A stretch of DNA of 64,000 bases from UBA7672 sp965229115 (GCA_965229115.1 CBDDIR010000003.1:2790001-2854000), one strand, 5' to 3'; shown: positions 31,454 through 40,572, numbered from the stretch's first letter. Notes: generated by a model from the sequence alone, not told the origin. Numbers and translations are program-made.

Positions 31454-32527
31454 ATGCTGAACCGGTCTTTCGCAGTCCTAGTGATCGCCACCGTGTGGTG
31501 GGGCGCATATGCGTTCCTCTTCGCGATGGACGTTGTCGCGATGGGCCAGAAACAGGGCATCCATGTAAGCTGGGAAGAAGCGGCGGCGTTCAGCTTTGGC
31601 GGCTGGCTGACGTGGATACCGTTCACTGTCGGGCTTTACACGGCGGTCTGCCGGTTTCCGATTCAGCGCGGGCAGATCATCAAGGCGATTGTCGTTCTTA
31701 CGGGCGCCGTGCTGGTCGTGGTGTTGCTGAAGGCGATCTACGTTTACGTCACTGACCCCTTCATGAAGTGGTATCTGGAGCCGCCGCAGTTCGGGACCGT
31801 GATGGCCGACAGCATGAAGAACAACTTCGTGCTGGGCTGGGCGGTGGTGGGCGTTTCGCACTCGCTGCTGTTCTATGATCGCGCGCGGGAGAAAGAGCGG
31901 AAGGTTGCCGAGCTGGAGACGGGGCTGGCGTCTGCGCGACTTGAAGCGATCCGTGCGCGGCTCAATCCGCACTTCATGTTCAACGCGCTGAATTCGGTGG
32001 CCGAGATGGTGCATCAGGATGCGGACGCGGCGGAGAACATGCTGGTGGCCCTGTCGCGGCTGCTGCGGGACAGCCTGTCTGGAAAGCAGGAGACGGAGCG
32101 CTCGCTGGCGGATGAGATCGCGCTGGCGAAGGACTATCTGATGATCGAGAAGTTCCGGCTGGGTGATCGGCTGTGTGTCGAGTGGCTGGTGGATGATGCA
32201 GCGCTGCAGGCGCAGACGCCTGCCCTGATCCTGCAGCCGCTGATCGAGAATGCGGTGATCCATTCGATCTCGCGCCGGAAGGAGCCGGGATGGTTGCGGA
32301 TCAGCGCGCGGGCGAATGGGCAGCGGTTGCTGATCTCGGTGAACAACTCTCGCACGCCGGGCGATGCGGGAACGCCGGGATCGGGGCTTGGGCTGGAGAG
32401 CATCGTGTCGCGACTGGCGATCCTGCATGGGACGAATGCGTCGCTGACGATCGATACGTCTGAGCCGGAGATGTATTCGGCGCGGCTGGACCTGCCGTTT
32501 TCGCTTAGCCGCAAGGATGCGGCGTGA
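31454..32527 (+). CDS. LytS/YehU-type sensor histidine kinase
   Basis: A 357-residue kinase with four membrane helices in the first 140 residues, then a His_kinase domain with RLNPHFMFNALNSVAEMVHQ (phosphoacceptor His173) and an ATPase region with LQPLIENAVIHS and GSGLGLESI. The extracellular sensing part is small, so it may sense within the membrane. The next gene starts at its stop (TGATG), which makes a LytS/LytR-like pair. The signal and targets are unknown. Confidence 0.85.
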   Translation: MLNRSFAVLVIATVWWGAYAFLFAMDVVAMGQKQGIHVSWEEAAAFSFGGWLTWIPFTVGLYTAVCRFPIQRGQIIKAIVVLTGAVLVVVLLKAIYVYVTDPFMKWYLEPPQFGTVMADSMKNNFVLGWAVVGVSHSLLFYDRAREKERKVAELETGLASARLEAIRARLNPHFMFNALNSVAEMVHQDADAAENMLVALSRLLRDSLSGKQETERSLADEIALAKDYLMIEKFRLGDRLCVEWLVDDAALQAQTPALILQPLIENAVIHSISRRKEPGWLRISARANGQRLLISVNNSRTPGDAGTPGSGLGLESIVSRLAILHGTNASLTIDTSEPEMYSARLDLPFSLSRKDAA

Positions 32528-33249
32528 TGGCGGACCTGATGCAGGTTGCGATTGTGGATGATGAGCCGCTGGCGCGGGCGCGGTTGCGGCGATTGCTGGC
32601 GAAAGCTGGCGGGGTGAACGTGGCGTTCGAGTGCGGCGATGTTGAAGCGCTGCTGGAACAGGCTGCGGAAACGCCGGTGGAGCTGGTGTTCCTGGATATC
32701 GAGATGCCTGGGGGAGACGGGTTTTCGGCGCTGAAGCGATGGCCGGGCGCGCGACCGCAGATCGCGTTCGTGACGGCATATGAAGAGCATGGCGTGAAGG
32801 CGTTCGATTCACGGGCGCTGGACTATCTGCTCAAGCCGGTGTCGGCGGCGCGGTTGCAGGAGACGCTGGATCGTGCAGGCGAAGTGCTGGCGGCGGCGCG
32901 CGAGAAGGCTGGCGCGGCAAGGCTGGCGCCGCAGATTTCGGTGACGATCGGCAATCGCCGGGACATGGTGGCGATTGCGGACATCGACGTGGTGATCGCG
33001 CGCCGTAATTATCTCGAGCTGCATGCGGGGCCGCGGCAGTATGTGATCCGGCGGACGCTGCATGATTTTCATGCCAGCCTGAAGTCTGCGGAGTTTATCC
33101 GGCTGCATCGGTCGATCGTTGTGCGGCGCGGCGCGATTCGTGCGGTGAAGCCGATCGGGTCCGGGCGCTATCAGCTGGAGCTGCGCGGCGGGCAGAGATT
33201 GCAGACGGGTAGGAATTACCGCGCGCTGGTTCAAGGCTTGATGACTTAA
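32527..33249 (+). CDS. LytTR-family response regulator
   Basis: A 240-residue regulator. Receiver 1-118 with DDE at 11-13, phosphoacceptor Asp57 (VFLDIEMPGGDGF) and Lys in LKPV. The LytTR DNA-binding domain covers about 135-235 (VVIARRNYLELHAGPRQYVI, FIRLHRSIVVRRGAI). ATG 32527 overlaps the kinase stop; an in-frame GTG one codon earlier is possible. LytTR regulators bind pairs of imperfect direct repeats near target promoters. Confidence 0.88.
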   Translation: MADLMQVAIVDDEPLARARLRRLLAKAGGVNVAFECGDVEALLEQAAETPVELVFLDIEMPGGDGFSALKRWPGARPQIAFVTAYEEHGVKAFDSRALDYLLKPVSAARLQETLDRAGEVLAAAREKAGAARLAPQISVTIGNRRDMVAIADIDVVIARRNYLELHAGPRQYVIRRTLHDFHASLKSAEFIRLHRSIVVRRGAIRAVKPIGSGRYQLELRGGQRLQTGRNYRALVQGLMT

Positions 33250-33435
33250 GGGTACACAGCCGAAAGCGTTGCTTTTCAGCTACTGTATGCGGACGGTTGC
33301 AGAGCGCCACACCGCGCCGCCAGTTCGAACTTGCCACGCCACAGACGCGCCCCATTTGGGCAGAGATATCCGTTACATCTCCGCTATACTCCCCATACAC
33401 GCGGACATGACAACGACCATGAAAGGTCAAAACAG

Positions 33436-34191
33436 ATGACACGCCTTGCCCCTGCCCTGATCGCCGCCTCCGTGCTGGCGGGCTGTGCAACAGCCCCGAT
33501 GGCGATGGCGCAACCTCCCATGCCGCCCGGACCCGGAATGCCGCCCATGAGCACGATCCAGCCTGAGACGACCATCACCCTGACCGGCAAAGGCACGGTC
33601 GATCATGCGCCGGACATCGCGATGATCAGCCTTGGCGTGCAGGTGGAAGCCAAGACCGCCGCCGAAGCGATGACGCAACAAGCCGAGAAGATGAATGGCG
33701 TGTTCGCCGCCGTGAAGGCCGCCGGCATTGCCGACCGCGACATGCAGACGGGCCAGCTGTCGTTGAACCCGGTCTATGAGTATCCGAACAATGCGCGGCC
33801 GCGCCTCACCGGCTATCAGGCGTCGAACCAGCTGAACATCAAGGTTCGCAAGATCGACCAGCTGGGCAAGACGCTGGACGCCGTGGTGAAGGGCGGCGGC
33901 AACACGATCAACGGCGTGTCGTTCTCGATCGACAAGCCGGAGCAGTTCCAGGACGAAGCGCGCGTCTCTGCCATCAAGGATGCGGCAGCGCGGGCTGAGC
34001 TTTATGCCAAGGCCGTTGGCTACAAGGTCAAACGCATCGTGACGATCAGCGAGCAGGATTACTTCCCGCAGCCCGTGCCGATGATGGCGATGCGGATGCA
34101 GCAGGATCAGGCTGCCGCCTCGACGCCGGTTGCGGCGGGCGAAGTGACGCTGACGCAGACGGTGAACGTTGTGTTCGAGCTCACGAAGTAG
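33436..34191 (+). CDS. SIMPL-domain (DUF541) lipoprotein
   Basis: A 251-residue exported protein. The N-terminus has a lipobox (SVLAGC, Cys17) followed by a Pro/Met-rich linker (PPMPPGPGMPPMS). The SIMPL/DUF541 domain starts at about residue 45 (TITLTGKGTVDHAPDIAMIS) and runs to the end (GEVTLTQTVNVVFEL). SIMPL proteins (BP26, YggE) are periplasmic ring-forming proteins linked to oxidative stress. ATG 33436 was chosen as the start of the signal peptide. A terminator follows. Confidence 0.85.
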   Translation: MTRLAPALIAASVLAGCATAPMAMAQPPMPPGPGMPPMSTIQPETTITLTGKGTVDHAPDIAMISLGVQVEAKTAAEAMTQQAEKMNGVFAAVKAAGIADRDMQTGQLSLNPVYEYPNNARPRLTGYQASNQLNIKVRKIDQLGKTLDAVVKGGGNTINGVSFSIDKPEQFQDEARVSAIKDAAARAELYAKAVGYKVKRIVTISEQDYFPQPVPMMAMRMQQDQAAASTPVAAGEVTLTQTVNVVFELTK

Positions 34192-34217
34192 GCTCCAGCC
34201 TCTTCGAGAACTAAAAA

Positions 34218-34252
34218 CGCCGCCGGTGATCAGCCGGCGGCGCTTCTGTTTC
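34218..34252. terminator. Terminator after the SIMPL gene
   Basis: CGCCGCCGG (34218-34226) pairs with CCGGCGGCG (34234-34242), then CTTCTGTTT; an A-run precedes it on the other side, toward panD. Confidence 0.8.
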
Positions 34253-34269
34253 CGGGGAGGAAATTCGGG

Positions 34270-34629
34270 TTAGGCGATGCCGGTGACGACTTCGTTCTTC
34301 TCGTTGAGCTTCACGACGGCGGGGTGGTGTTGACGGGCGGCCTGCTCGTCCATCTGGGCCCAGGCCGCGATGATCACGCGGTCCTGCACCTGGAAGAAGC
34401 GGGCGGCGGCGCCGTTGACGCCGATGGTCTTGGAGCCACGCGGCGCTTCGATCGCGTAGGTGGTGATGCGCGCGCCGTTGGTGACGTTCCAGATGTCGAT
34501 CTGCTCGTGCGGCAGGATGCCGGCCTGTTCGAGGAGATCCATGTCGATGGAGCACGAGCCTTCATAGTGAAGGTCGCACTGGGTGACGGCAGCCCGGTGG
34601 AGCTTGCCCTTCATCATGGTCAGGATCAC
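34270..34629 (-). CDS. panD: Aspartate 1-decarboxylase proenzyme
   Basis: A 119-residue pyruvoyl enzyme that makes beta-alanine for pantothenate and CoA. The self-cleavage site Gly24-Ser25 is intact in HYEGSCSID, and Lys9 (MMKGKLHRA), Tyr58 (TTYAIEAPRGSK) and the NGAAARF segment are all in place. The length agrees with the family (about 120-126). It stands as a single gene, convergent with the SIMPL gene. Confidence 0.95.
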   Translation of the reverse strand: MILTMMKGKLHRAAVTQCDLHYEGSCSIDMDLLEQAGILPHEQIDIWNVTNGARITTYAIEAPRGSKTIGVNGAAARFFQVQDRVIIAAWAQMDEQAARQHHPAVVKLNEKNEVVTGIA

Positions 34630-34867
34630 GTAACTCTCCTAACGCTCCGCTTGCGGCGGATTATTGCGCAGGTCGTTTACACTGGAGGGGTTTCCCCGCC
34701 GTAAAGCGATTGCGCAGCCTTTTGCCGAACTCGATCCGGGCCTGTTGGCCCACGCGCCGGCATGGTTAAGGTGAGAACGGCCCAGGCCCCGATTGATTGA
34801 GCGGGTAGCCCGGCGTAGTTCCCAAGAGCGCAACCGATACATACGGTCGCCGTAAGGAGCCCGATAT

Positions 34868-35830
34868 ATGGCCCATGACTTCCGTTACGTCCAGTCAGGT
34901 GATCAGTCCATTCGCGTAGCTGTGATGGGATCGGGACCGCTTGTGTTGATGGTCCATGGTTTTCCGGAGAGCTGGTATTCCTGGCGGCATCAGCTGGAGC
35001 CGATCGCCAAGGCGGGGTTCACGGCGGCGGCGATTGACGTGCGCGGATATGGCGGGTCGTCGAAGCCCTACCCCGTCGAGGCCTATGACATGGCCAGCAT
35101 CGTTGCGGACAACCAGGCGGTGGCGGACCAGCTGGGTGGCGGCAAGGCCATTTTGGTGGGGCATGACTGGGGCGCGCCGATCGTGTGGAACACGGCGCTG
35201 ATGGACACGCAGCGCTTTACGGCGGTGTGCGGCATGTCGATCCCGCACATGGGCCATGGGGCGGCGCCGCTGATCGACGTGTCGCGCAAGATGTACACGG
35301 AGAACGGCCACTTCTTTTACATGGTGTATTTCCAGGACGAGGGCGTGGCGGAGGCCGAGCTTGAGGCCGATGTACGCGATACGATCCGGCGGGTTTACTA
35401 TGCGTGGTCGGGCGATGTGCCGCCGGGCGGATGGCCGGTGGGCAAGAAGCATGGCGAGCCGTTCCTGCTGGGCATGAATGATCCGGGGACATTCCCGGCA
35501 TGGCTGTCGGACAAGGACATCGATTTTCTGGTGAAGGAGTTCGAGGGATCGGGCTTCCGTGGGCCGCTGAACCGCTATCGCAACTTCCATCGGGATTATG
35601 CGGTGGCTTCGCGTTACGCCGGGCAGAAGATCCAGCAGCCGGCTCTGTTCATGGCGGGCGACAAGGATGTGGGCATCCGGATGTTCGGGCGCGACGTGGA
35701 GGCGAAGATGCGCAACCACTTTGCGGACCTGCGCGGCTTCCACATGATCGAGGGCGCGGGGCACTGGAACCAGCAGGAGAAGCCGGAGGAAACGAACCGG
35801 CTGCTCATTGACTGGCTGAAGGGGCTGTAG
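34868..35830 (+). CDS. Epoxide hydrolase-like alpha/beta hydrolase
   Basis: A 320-residue hydrolase. The oxyanion motif HGFPESW is at residues 30-36, the nucleophile Asp100 lies in GHDWGAP, and the His is in GAGHWNQQE. The Asp nucleophile and the cap domain with FFYMVYFQDEG point to epoxide hydrolases rather than esterases. AAGGAG lies before ATG 34868. The next gene begins seven bases after its stop, with an SDR after that, so a small oxidation/detoxification operon is likely. Confidence 0.85.
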   Translation: MAHDFRYVQSGDQSIRVAVMGSGPLVLMVHGFPESWYSWRHQLEPIAKAGFTAAAIDVRGYGGSSKPYPVEAYDMASIVADNQAVADQLGGGKAILVGHDWGAPIVWNTALMDTQRFTAVCGMSIPHMGHGAAPLIDVSRKMYTENGHFFYMVYFQDEGVAEAELEADVRDTIRRVYYAWSGDVPPGGWPVGKKHGEPFLLGMNDPGTFPAWLSDKDIDFLVKEFEGSGFRGPLNRYRNFHRDYAVASRYAGQKIQQPALFMAGDKDVGIRMFGRDVEAKMRNHFADLRGFHMIEGAGHWNQQEKPEETNRLLIDWLKGL

Positions 35831-35837
35831 CGCCGCG

Positions 35838-36686
35838 ATGTCGGATAAGCCTGCAGAGGGTGGTCTGAACCGCCGGAATATTCTTGGCGGTCTTGGGATC
35901 GGCGCGGCGTTGGTGGCGGCGCAGGGGTGCGCCAGCCCCGACAAGGCCGAACCGCATATGGGGCCGATGCATGACATGACGCCGCCTGCTCCCGCTGGCG
36001 GGCGGCCGCGGGTGGCGATGCTGGTTTATCCGCAGATGGTGTTGCTGGATCTGGTGGGGCCGCAGACGGCGCTGAAGATTGCGGGCTGCGATATTGATCT
36101 GGTTGGGAAAGACGCGCGGCCGGTGATGACGGATGTTGGCGTGGCGATTGCGCCGACGACAACGTTTGCGGCGTATGCAGCGACGCCGGATGTGCTGTTC
36201 GTGCCGGGCGGGATCATGGGCACGGTGGCGTGCATGGATGATGCGGAGACGCTGGCGTTCGTGGCGGCCAAGGGCGGCGGCGCGAAGTGGGTGACCAGTG
36301 TCTGTACCGGGAGTCTGGTGCTGGGGGCTGCGGGGTTGCTTAAGGGATACCGGGCCACGTCGCACTGGGCGGTGCGGGATCTGCTGCCGATCATGGGCGC
36401 GACGACGTCAGCGGATCGCGTGGTGGAAGATCGCAACCGGATGACGGGCGGCGGCGTGACGGCGGGAATTGATTTCGGGCTGACGCTGATCGAGCGGATG
36501 ATTGATCGGGCTACCGCCGAGCGGGTTCAGCTGACGATCGAGTATGCGCCTGCCCCGCCGTTCAAAGCAGGCACGCCTGAGGAGGCTGGGCCGGAGATGG
36601 TGAGCGCCATGCGGGCGCGGCGGGCTTCGATGGATGCGCCAGCCAAGCAGGCGGCGGAACGCGCGGCGGCGCGGCTGGGTATTTGA
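35838..36686 (+). CDS. DJ-1/PfpI family protein with Tat-type leader
   Basis: A 282-residue protein. The N-terminus has NRRNILGGLGIGAALVAAQG, a twin-arginine-like leader ending in a lipobox-like QGC (Cys31), so it may be an exported lipoprotein. The DJ-1/PfpI domain covers about 57-240, with the nucleophile Cys156 in SVCTGSLVLGAAGLL, as in isonitrile hydratase InhA-like proteins. Most of that group are cytoplasmic, so a leader is unusual. It is in a run of oxidation enzymes. Confidence 0.8.
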   Translation: MSDKPAEGGLNRRNILGGLGIGAALVAAQGCASPDKAEPHMGPMHDMTPPAPAGGRPRVAMLVYPQMVLLDLVGPQTALKIAGCDIDLVGKDARPVMTDVGVAIAPTTTFAAYAATPDVLFVPGGIMGTVACMDDAETLAFVAAKGGGAKWVTSVCTGSLVLGAAGLLKGYRATSHWAVRDLLPIMGATTSADRVVEDRNRMTGGGVTAGIDFGLTLIERMIDRATAERVQLTIEYAPAPPFKAGTPEEAGPEMVSAMRARRASMDAPAKQAAERAAARLGI

Positions 36687-36722
36687 ATTTCCGCTCAGAG
36701 AAGCGGAACAAGGGAGACGACC

Positions 36723-37502
36723 ATGACGAAGCTTGAAGGACGGGTGGCCCTGGTGACGGGCGGTGCGCGGGGCCTTGGCGCGGCGGCGGCGCGAGCGCTG
36801 GCGGGTGAAGGCGCCAAGGTGGTCATCAGCGACATTGGCGATGGCAATGAGACTGCCAAGTCGATCGGCGGCGCTTACATCAAGCATGATGTGACCAGCG
36901 AGGCGGACTGGGTTGCGACCATCGACTTTGCGAAGAAGACGTTCGGGGGACTGGATATTCTCGTGAACAATGCTGGCATCTTCTGGGTGCGGCCGATTGC
37001 GATGACGACGCTGGAAGCGTTCAAGCAGATGCAGGCGGTGAATGTGGACGGCGTGTTCCTGGGCCTGAAGCATGGCATTCCGGCGATCGCGGAACGGTCG
37101 CAGAAATGGGAAGGCGGCGGGTCGATCATCAACATCTCGTCGGTGGCGGGATTGATCGGTTCGGCCAACACGCTGGCCTACAATGCGTCCAAGGGCGCTG
37201 TTCGCCTGATGACCAAGGGCGCGGCGATCGAGTGCGCCGAGCAGAAATTGAAGATCCGGGTGAACTCGGTTCACCCCGGCATTATCGATACGCCGATGAT
37301 GGCTGGGGCGATTGCGGTGATCTCCAAAGTCACTGGCGCCGATCCGGAAGCCGAGAAGGCGCGGATGGCCAAGCGCCACCCGCTGGGCCGCGTTGGCAAG
37401 GATACGGACATTGCGAATGCCGTGCTGTTCCTTGCCTCCGACTCCTCGTCGTTCATGACCGGGTCTGAAGTGGTGGTGGATGGCGGGATGACGGCGAACT
37501 AG
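36723..37502 (+). CDS. Short-chain dehydrogenase/reductase
   Basis: A 259-residue NAD(P)-dependent enzyme. The cofactor motif TGGARGLG is at residues 12-19, NNAG at 82-85, and the catalytic set is Ser139/140, Tyr153 and Lys157 (YNASKG). The C-terminus VVVDGGMTAN is typical of classical SDRs. AGGGAGA precedes the ATG. It is the third gene of the hydrolase/DJ-1/SDR cluster. Substrate unknown. Confidence 0.88.
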   Translation: MTKLEGRVALVTGGARGLGAAAARALAGEGAKVVISDIGDGNETAKSIGGAYIKHDVTSEADWVATIDFAKKTFGGLDILVNNAGIFWVRPIAMTTLEAFKQMQAVNVDGVFLGLKHGIPAIAERSQKWEGGGSIINISSVAGLIGSANTLAYNASKGAVRLMTKGAAIECAEQKLKIRVNSVHPGIIDTPMMAGAIAVISKVTGADPEAEKARMAKRHPLGRVGKDTDIANAVLFLASDSSSFMTGSEVVVDGGMTAN

Positions 37503-37519
37503 CCGTCACACGCGCCGCG

Positions 37520-38215
37520 TCAGGCCATCGCGAGCACGTCTTCCATCGGGACGTAGCCCTTGCAGGCGCCGGAGCCGCGTGAGGCTTCGCCATCCTCGAC
37601 GCCGTGGGCGAAGATGATTGCGGGCTCGTGTGCGAACTTCTGCTTGAAGGCGTTGATGCGTTTGAACTGGCTGACGTCGATCTCGTGAAACTCCGCCCAG
37701 CGTGCGACGCCTGCGAACAGAGCGTCGGCTAGGGTTGGTTTGTCGCCGACGAGATAGGGGCCGTCGCTCAGCATCCCTTCCAGCTTCCGGTGGCGTTCGA
37801 TCACGCTGGCGCGGCCGTATTCGCGCAGGGCTTCCTGCAGACGTGGATTGGGTGGGTTCATTTCCATCGCGGCCCAGAGCGGGCTGAAAGCGCCGGTGAA
37901 GCCGGTGTTGAGGAAGCCCATGAGCTGGTGCATCCGGTCGGCTTCGGCGGATTTGGGATCAAAGCTGATGCGGCGGTCCGGGTCGCGTGCTTCCAGCCAG
38001 AGGGCGATGGCCATGGTTTCGGTGAGCGGCTTGCCATCTGGCCTGACCAGAACGGGCGTTTCCTGACGGCCGTTGAGGCGGGCGTAGGCTTCGGTCTTCA
38101 TGTCGTTGATCATGTCGACCCGCGCGAGGCGGTAAGGCTGGCCGAGCCATTCGAAGGCGGCGGCGAGGCCGAGCGAGGTTCCCTGCGGGTAGCCGCAGAC
38201 GAGGATGGGTTCCAT
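37520..38215 (-). CDS. Glutathione S-transferase-like protein
   Basis: A 231-residue protein of GST fold: a thioredoxin-like N-terminal domain (LGLAAAFEWLGQPYRLARVD, RQETPVLVRPDGKPLTETMA) and a helical C-terminal domain (GPYLVGDKPTLADALFAGV). ATG 38215 has GGGAG upstream; the longer frame from 38287 is not supported. It is divergent from an HxlR-type regulator that carries the family cysteine, so thiol or electrophile control is plausible. Confidence 0.82.
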   Translation of the reverse strand: MEPILVCGYPQGTSLGLAAAFEWLGQPYRLARVDMINDMKTEAYARLNGRQETPVLVRPDGKPLTETMAIALWLEARDPDRRISFDPKSAEADRMHQLMGFLNTGFTGAFSPLWAAMEMNPPNPRLQEALREYGRASVIERHRKLEGMLSDGPYLVGDKPTLADALFAGVARWAEFHEIDVSQFKRINAFKQKFAHEPAIIFAHGVEDGEASRGSGACKGYVPMEDVLAMA

Positions 38216-38287
38216 TTTGTTATCTCCCTGGAGCTTGCCGTTGGCGAGCAGCGACCAGACATTTGGGGAGACCGGTCCGTGCAACAA

Positions 38288-38305
38288 TTACGGACAAAAA
38301 TGTAA
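38288..38305. promoter_or_regulatory. Dyad between the GST and HxlR genes, candidate operator
   Basis: TTAC (38288-38291), ten bases, GTAA (38302-38305). It lies in the 103-base divergent gap, 13 bases before the HxlR start. Short arms, so tentative. Confidence 0.35.
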
Positions 38306-38318
38306 CCACGGGGCCGCA

Positions 38319-38645
38319 ATGCAGAGCGTCGTTTCGAATTGTCCGATCGAGGAAGTTATGCGCGTGCTGAGCGGGCGGTGGCCCACCCTGCTGCTGTACT
38401 ATCTCAAGGACGGAACGAAGCGGTTCAGCGACCTGCAGCGGGACAATCCGACTATCTCTCACCGTATGCTGGCGCTGGAGCTGCGCAAGCTGGAGCAGGC
38501 CGGCATTGTTGGCCGGACGGCGCATGAGGGCTATCCGTTGCGGGTCGACTACGATCTGACAGAGGCCGGGCGGCGGCTGGTTCCGCTGATCGACGGGCTG
38601 GGCGACTGGTGGGAGACGCGGGCCAGCGCCTCAACCAGTCACTGA
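38319..38645 (+). CDS. HxlR-family transcriptional regulator
   Basis: A 108-residue winged-helix protein with NCPIEEVMRVLSGRWPTLLL at the start (Cys8, the redox-sensing position in the HypR/YodB/HxlR family), then RFSDLQRDNPTISHRMLALE and LRKLEQAGIVGR. It is expected to bind as a dimer near the divergent GST promoter and release on thiol modification (inference). ATG 38319 was chosen from domain length; the longer frame from 38205 crosses into the GST gene. Confidence 0.82.
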   Translation: MQSVVSNCPIEEVMRVLSGRWPTLLLYYLKDGTKRFSDLQRDNPTISHRMLALELRKLEQAGIVGRTAHEGYPLRVDYDLTEAGRRLVPLIDGLGDWWETRASASTSH

Positions 38646-38783
38646 TACCATCATTGATCTGGCAAAATGGAAGCATCCCCAGCCTTGCGACAGCGCCGCC
38701 ATTGACGGTTTGGGTGGGCTGAGGGCAGATGGCCTCAACGTCTGGTTCCGCCGGGAGGCGCGGTCAGACGGTCAGGTCGATAC

Positions 38784-39016
38784 ATCCCCGCGGGAGAGAG
38801 CTGCACCTGTTACGCAGCCGCCGAAGGCGCAACCGCCCCGGAAACGCTCAGGCAAAAGGGCCGCGGGAGTGACGACAACGCTGGAAAGCGCAGGCCAGGT
38901 GTCTGCCGCCGACGGAGTAAGCGACCGCTAGTCTCGCAGGCTAGTGCGCGTGAATCTCTCAGGCATATCCGACAGCGGGGGCGAAGTCGCGCAAGCGACG
39001 ACGCGGACCTGTCGGA
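38784..39016 (+). ncRNA. Tandem glycine riboswitch upstream of gcvT
   Basis: Two glycine aptamers in a row: first 38784-38867 (CGGGAGAGA, GCCGAAGGCGCAA, CTCAGGCAAAAGGG) and second about 38875-38971 (CTGGAAAGCG, GCCGCCGACGGAGTAAGCG, CTCTCAGGCA). The segments match the known Rfam-type consensus by eye. Downstream TCCGACAG (38968-38975) can pair with CTGTCGGA (39009-39016), which covers the gcvT ribosome-binding site (GGAG 39014-39017). Control is therefore probably at translation initiation. Confidence 0.88.
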
Positions 39017-39022
39017 GTTGGA

Positions 39023-40183
39023 ATGTCTGAACCCTCACATACGCCCCTGATGAAAACGCCGCTTCATGCGCTGCATGTGAAGCTGGGCGGCCGCATGGTC
39101 GAGTTCGGCGGCTATGACATGCCGATCCAGTACCCCGAAGGCATCATGGCGGAGCATAACTGGACGCGGGCGCATGCCGGCCTGTTCGATGTTTCACACA
39201 TGGGACCGAGCTTCCTGGCCCTGCCCGAACTTGGCGGCGGCGACGAGGCGCACCGGAAGGTCGCGGCGATCGTGGAGAAGCTGGTTCCTTCCGACATTGC
39301 TGGGCTGGCGCCGGGCAAGGTGCAGCTGACGGTTCTGTTGAACGAGGATGGCGGGATTATCGACGATCTGATGATCGGGCGTCCGGCTGATCCGGCGATG
39401 CAGGGCGCGCTGTATATCGTCGTGAACGCCGGGACGAAGGACAATGACTTTGCGTTGATCCAGAAGACGGCTGGGTCTGAGGCGACGCTGAAGCGGGCGG
39501 ATGACCGGGCGCTGATCGCGCTGCAGGGGCCGGAAGCTGAAGCCGTGGTGGCGGGGATCATTCCGGAGGCGGTTCCGCTGACCTTCATGAACTTCATTCA
39601 GGTCGAGCATAAAGAGTTCGGTCGCATCGTTGTGACGCGGTGTGGCTATACGGGTGAGGATGGTTTCGAGATCCTGGTTCCGGCCGAGCATGGCGCGGCG
39701 TTTGCCGAGAAGCTGCTGGCGGATGTGCGCGTGAAGCCGATCGGCTTGGGCGCGCGGGACTCGCTGCGTCTTGAGGGCGGGATGTGCCTTTATGGGCATG
39801 ACATCGATACGACCAAGACGCCGGTGGCGGCTTCGCTGTCGTGGATGATTTCGAAGCCGCGCCGGGAGCGTGGCGACTTCCCGGGTGCGCAGCGCATTCT
39901 GGGCGAGCTGAAGAATGGCGTGCCGTCGAAGCGCGTGGGCATCAAGCCGACGGGTCGCGCGCCTGCCCGCGAAGGCACGGAAATCCAGAGTGCGGATGGC
40001 CAGGTGATTGGCGTCGTCACGTCGGGCGGGTTCGGTCCGTCGGTGAATGGGCCGGTGGCGCAAGGCTATGTCGATACGAGCTATGCCAAGACCGGTACGC
40101 CGGTGAAGCTGATTGTTCGCGGCAAGGCGCTCGAGGCGGAAGTCGCCGCCATGCCATTCGTTCCTGCAAAATATAAGCGCTGA
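39023..40183 (+). CDS. gcvT: Glycine cleavage T protein (aminomethyltransferase)
   Basis: A 386-residue tetrahydrofolate-dependent aminomethyltransferase. The N-terminal part has FGGYDMPIQYPEGIMAEHNW and FDVSHMG, and the folate region includes GYTGEDGFEILVP and ARDSLRLEGGMCLYGHD. It takes the aminomethyl group from lipoyl-GcvH, forming methylene-THF and ammonia. It is the first gene behind the glycine riboswitch, with GGAG at 39014-39017 just before ATG 39023. Confidence 0.95.
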   Translation: MSEPSHTPLMKTPLHALHVKLGGRMVEFGGYDMPIQYPEGIMAEHNWTRAHAGLFDVSHMGPSFLALPELGGGDEAHRKVAAIVEKLVPSDIAGLAPGKVQLTVLLNEDGGIIDDLMIGRPADPAMQGALYIVVNAGTKDNDFALIQKTAGSEATLKRADDRALIALQGPEAEAVVAGIIPEAVPLTFMNFIQVEHKEFGRIVVTRCGYTGEDGFEILVPAEHGAAFAEKLLADVRVKPIGLGARDSLRLEGGMCLYGHDIDTTKTPVAASLSWMISKPRRERGDFPGAQRILGELKNGVPSKRVGIKPTGRAPAREGTEIQSADGQVIGVVTSGGFGPSVNGPVAQGYVDTSYAKTGTPVKLIVRGKALEAEVAAMPFVPAKYKR

Positions 40184-40195
40184 GAGGGATCCACC

Positions 40196-40567
40196 ATGAC
40201 GACCTATTACACGAGCGAGCACGAGTGGATCCGCGTCGAAGGCGACGTTGGCACCGTTGGCATCACCAAGTTCGCCGCCGAGAAGCTGGGCGATGTGGTG
40301 TTCGTCGAGCTGCCGGACGCGGGCAAGAAAGTGAAGAAGGAAGGCGACATGGCCGTGGTGGAGTCGGTGAAGGCCGCCTCCGACGTCTATGCGCCGGTGT
40401 CGGGCGATGTGGTGGAATCCAACGCGTCGATCGTTGATGACCCGGCGACCGTGAATGCCGATCCGGAAGGCAATGGCTGGTTCGTGAAGCTGAAGCTTTC
40501 GAACGCGGGCGAGCTGTCGGGCCTGATGGACAAGGCCGCTTACGAAAAGTTCTGCGCGGAACAATAG
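40196..40567 (+). CDS. gcvH: Glycine cleavage H protein
   Basis: A 123-residue lipoyl carrier that shuttles the aminomethyl group between P, T and L proteins. The lipoylated residue is Lys59 in VVESVKAASDVYAP. The start YYTSEHEWIR and the end YEKFCAEQ agree with the family. It lies 12 bases after gcvT. Confidence 0.95.
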   Translation: MTTYYTSEHEWIRVEGDVGTVGITKFAAEKLGDVVFVELPDAGKKVKKEGDMAVVESVKAASDVYAPVSGDVVESNASIVDDPATVNADPEGNGWFVKLKLSNAGELSGLMDKAAYEKFCAEQ

Positions 40568-40572
40568 GCACG

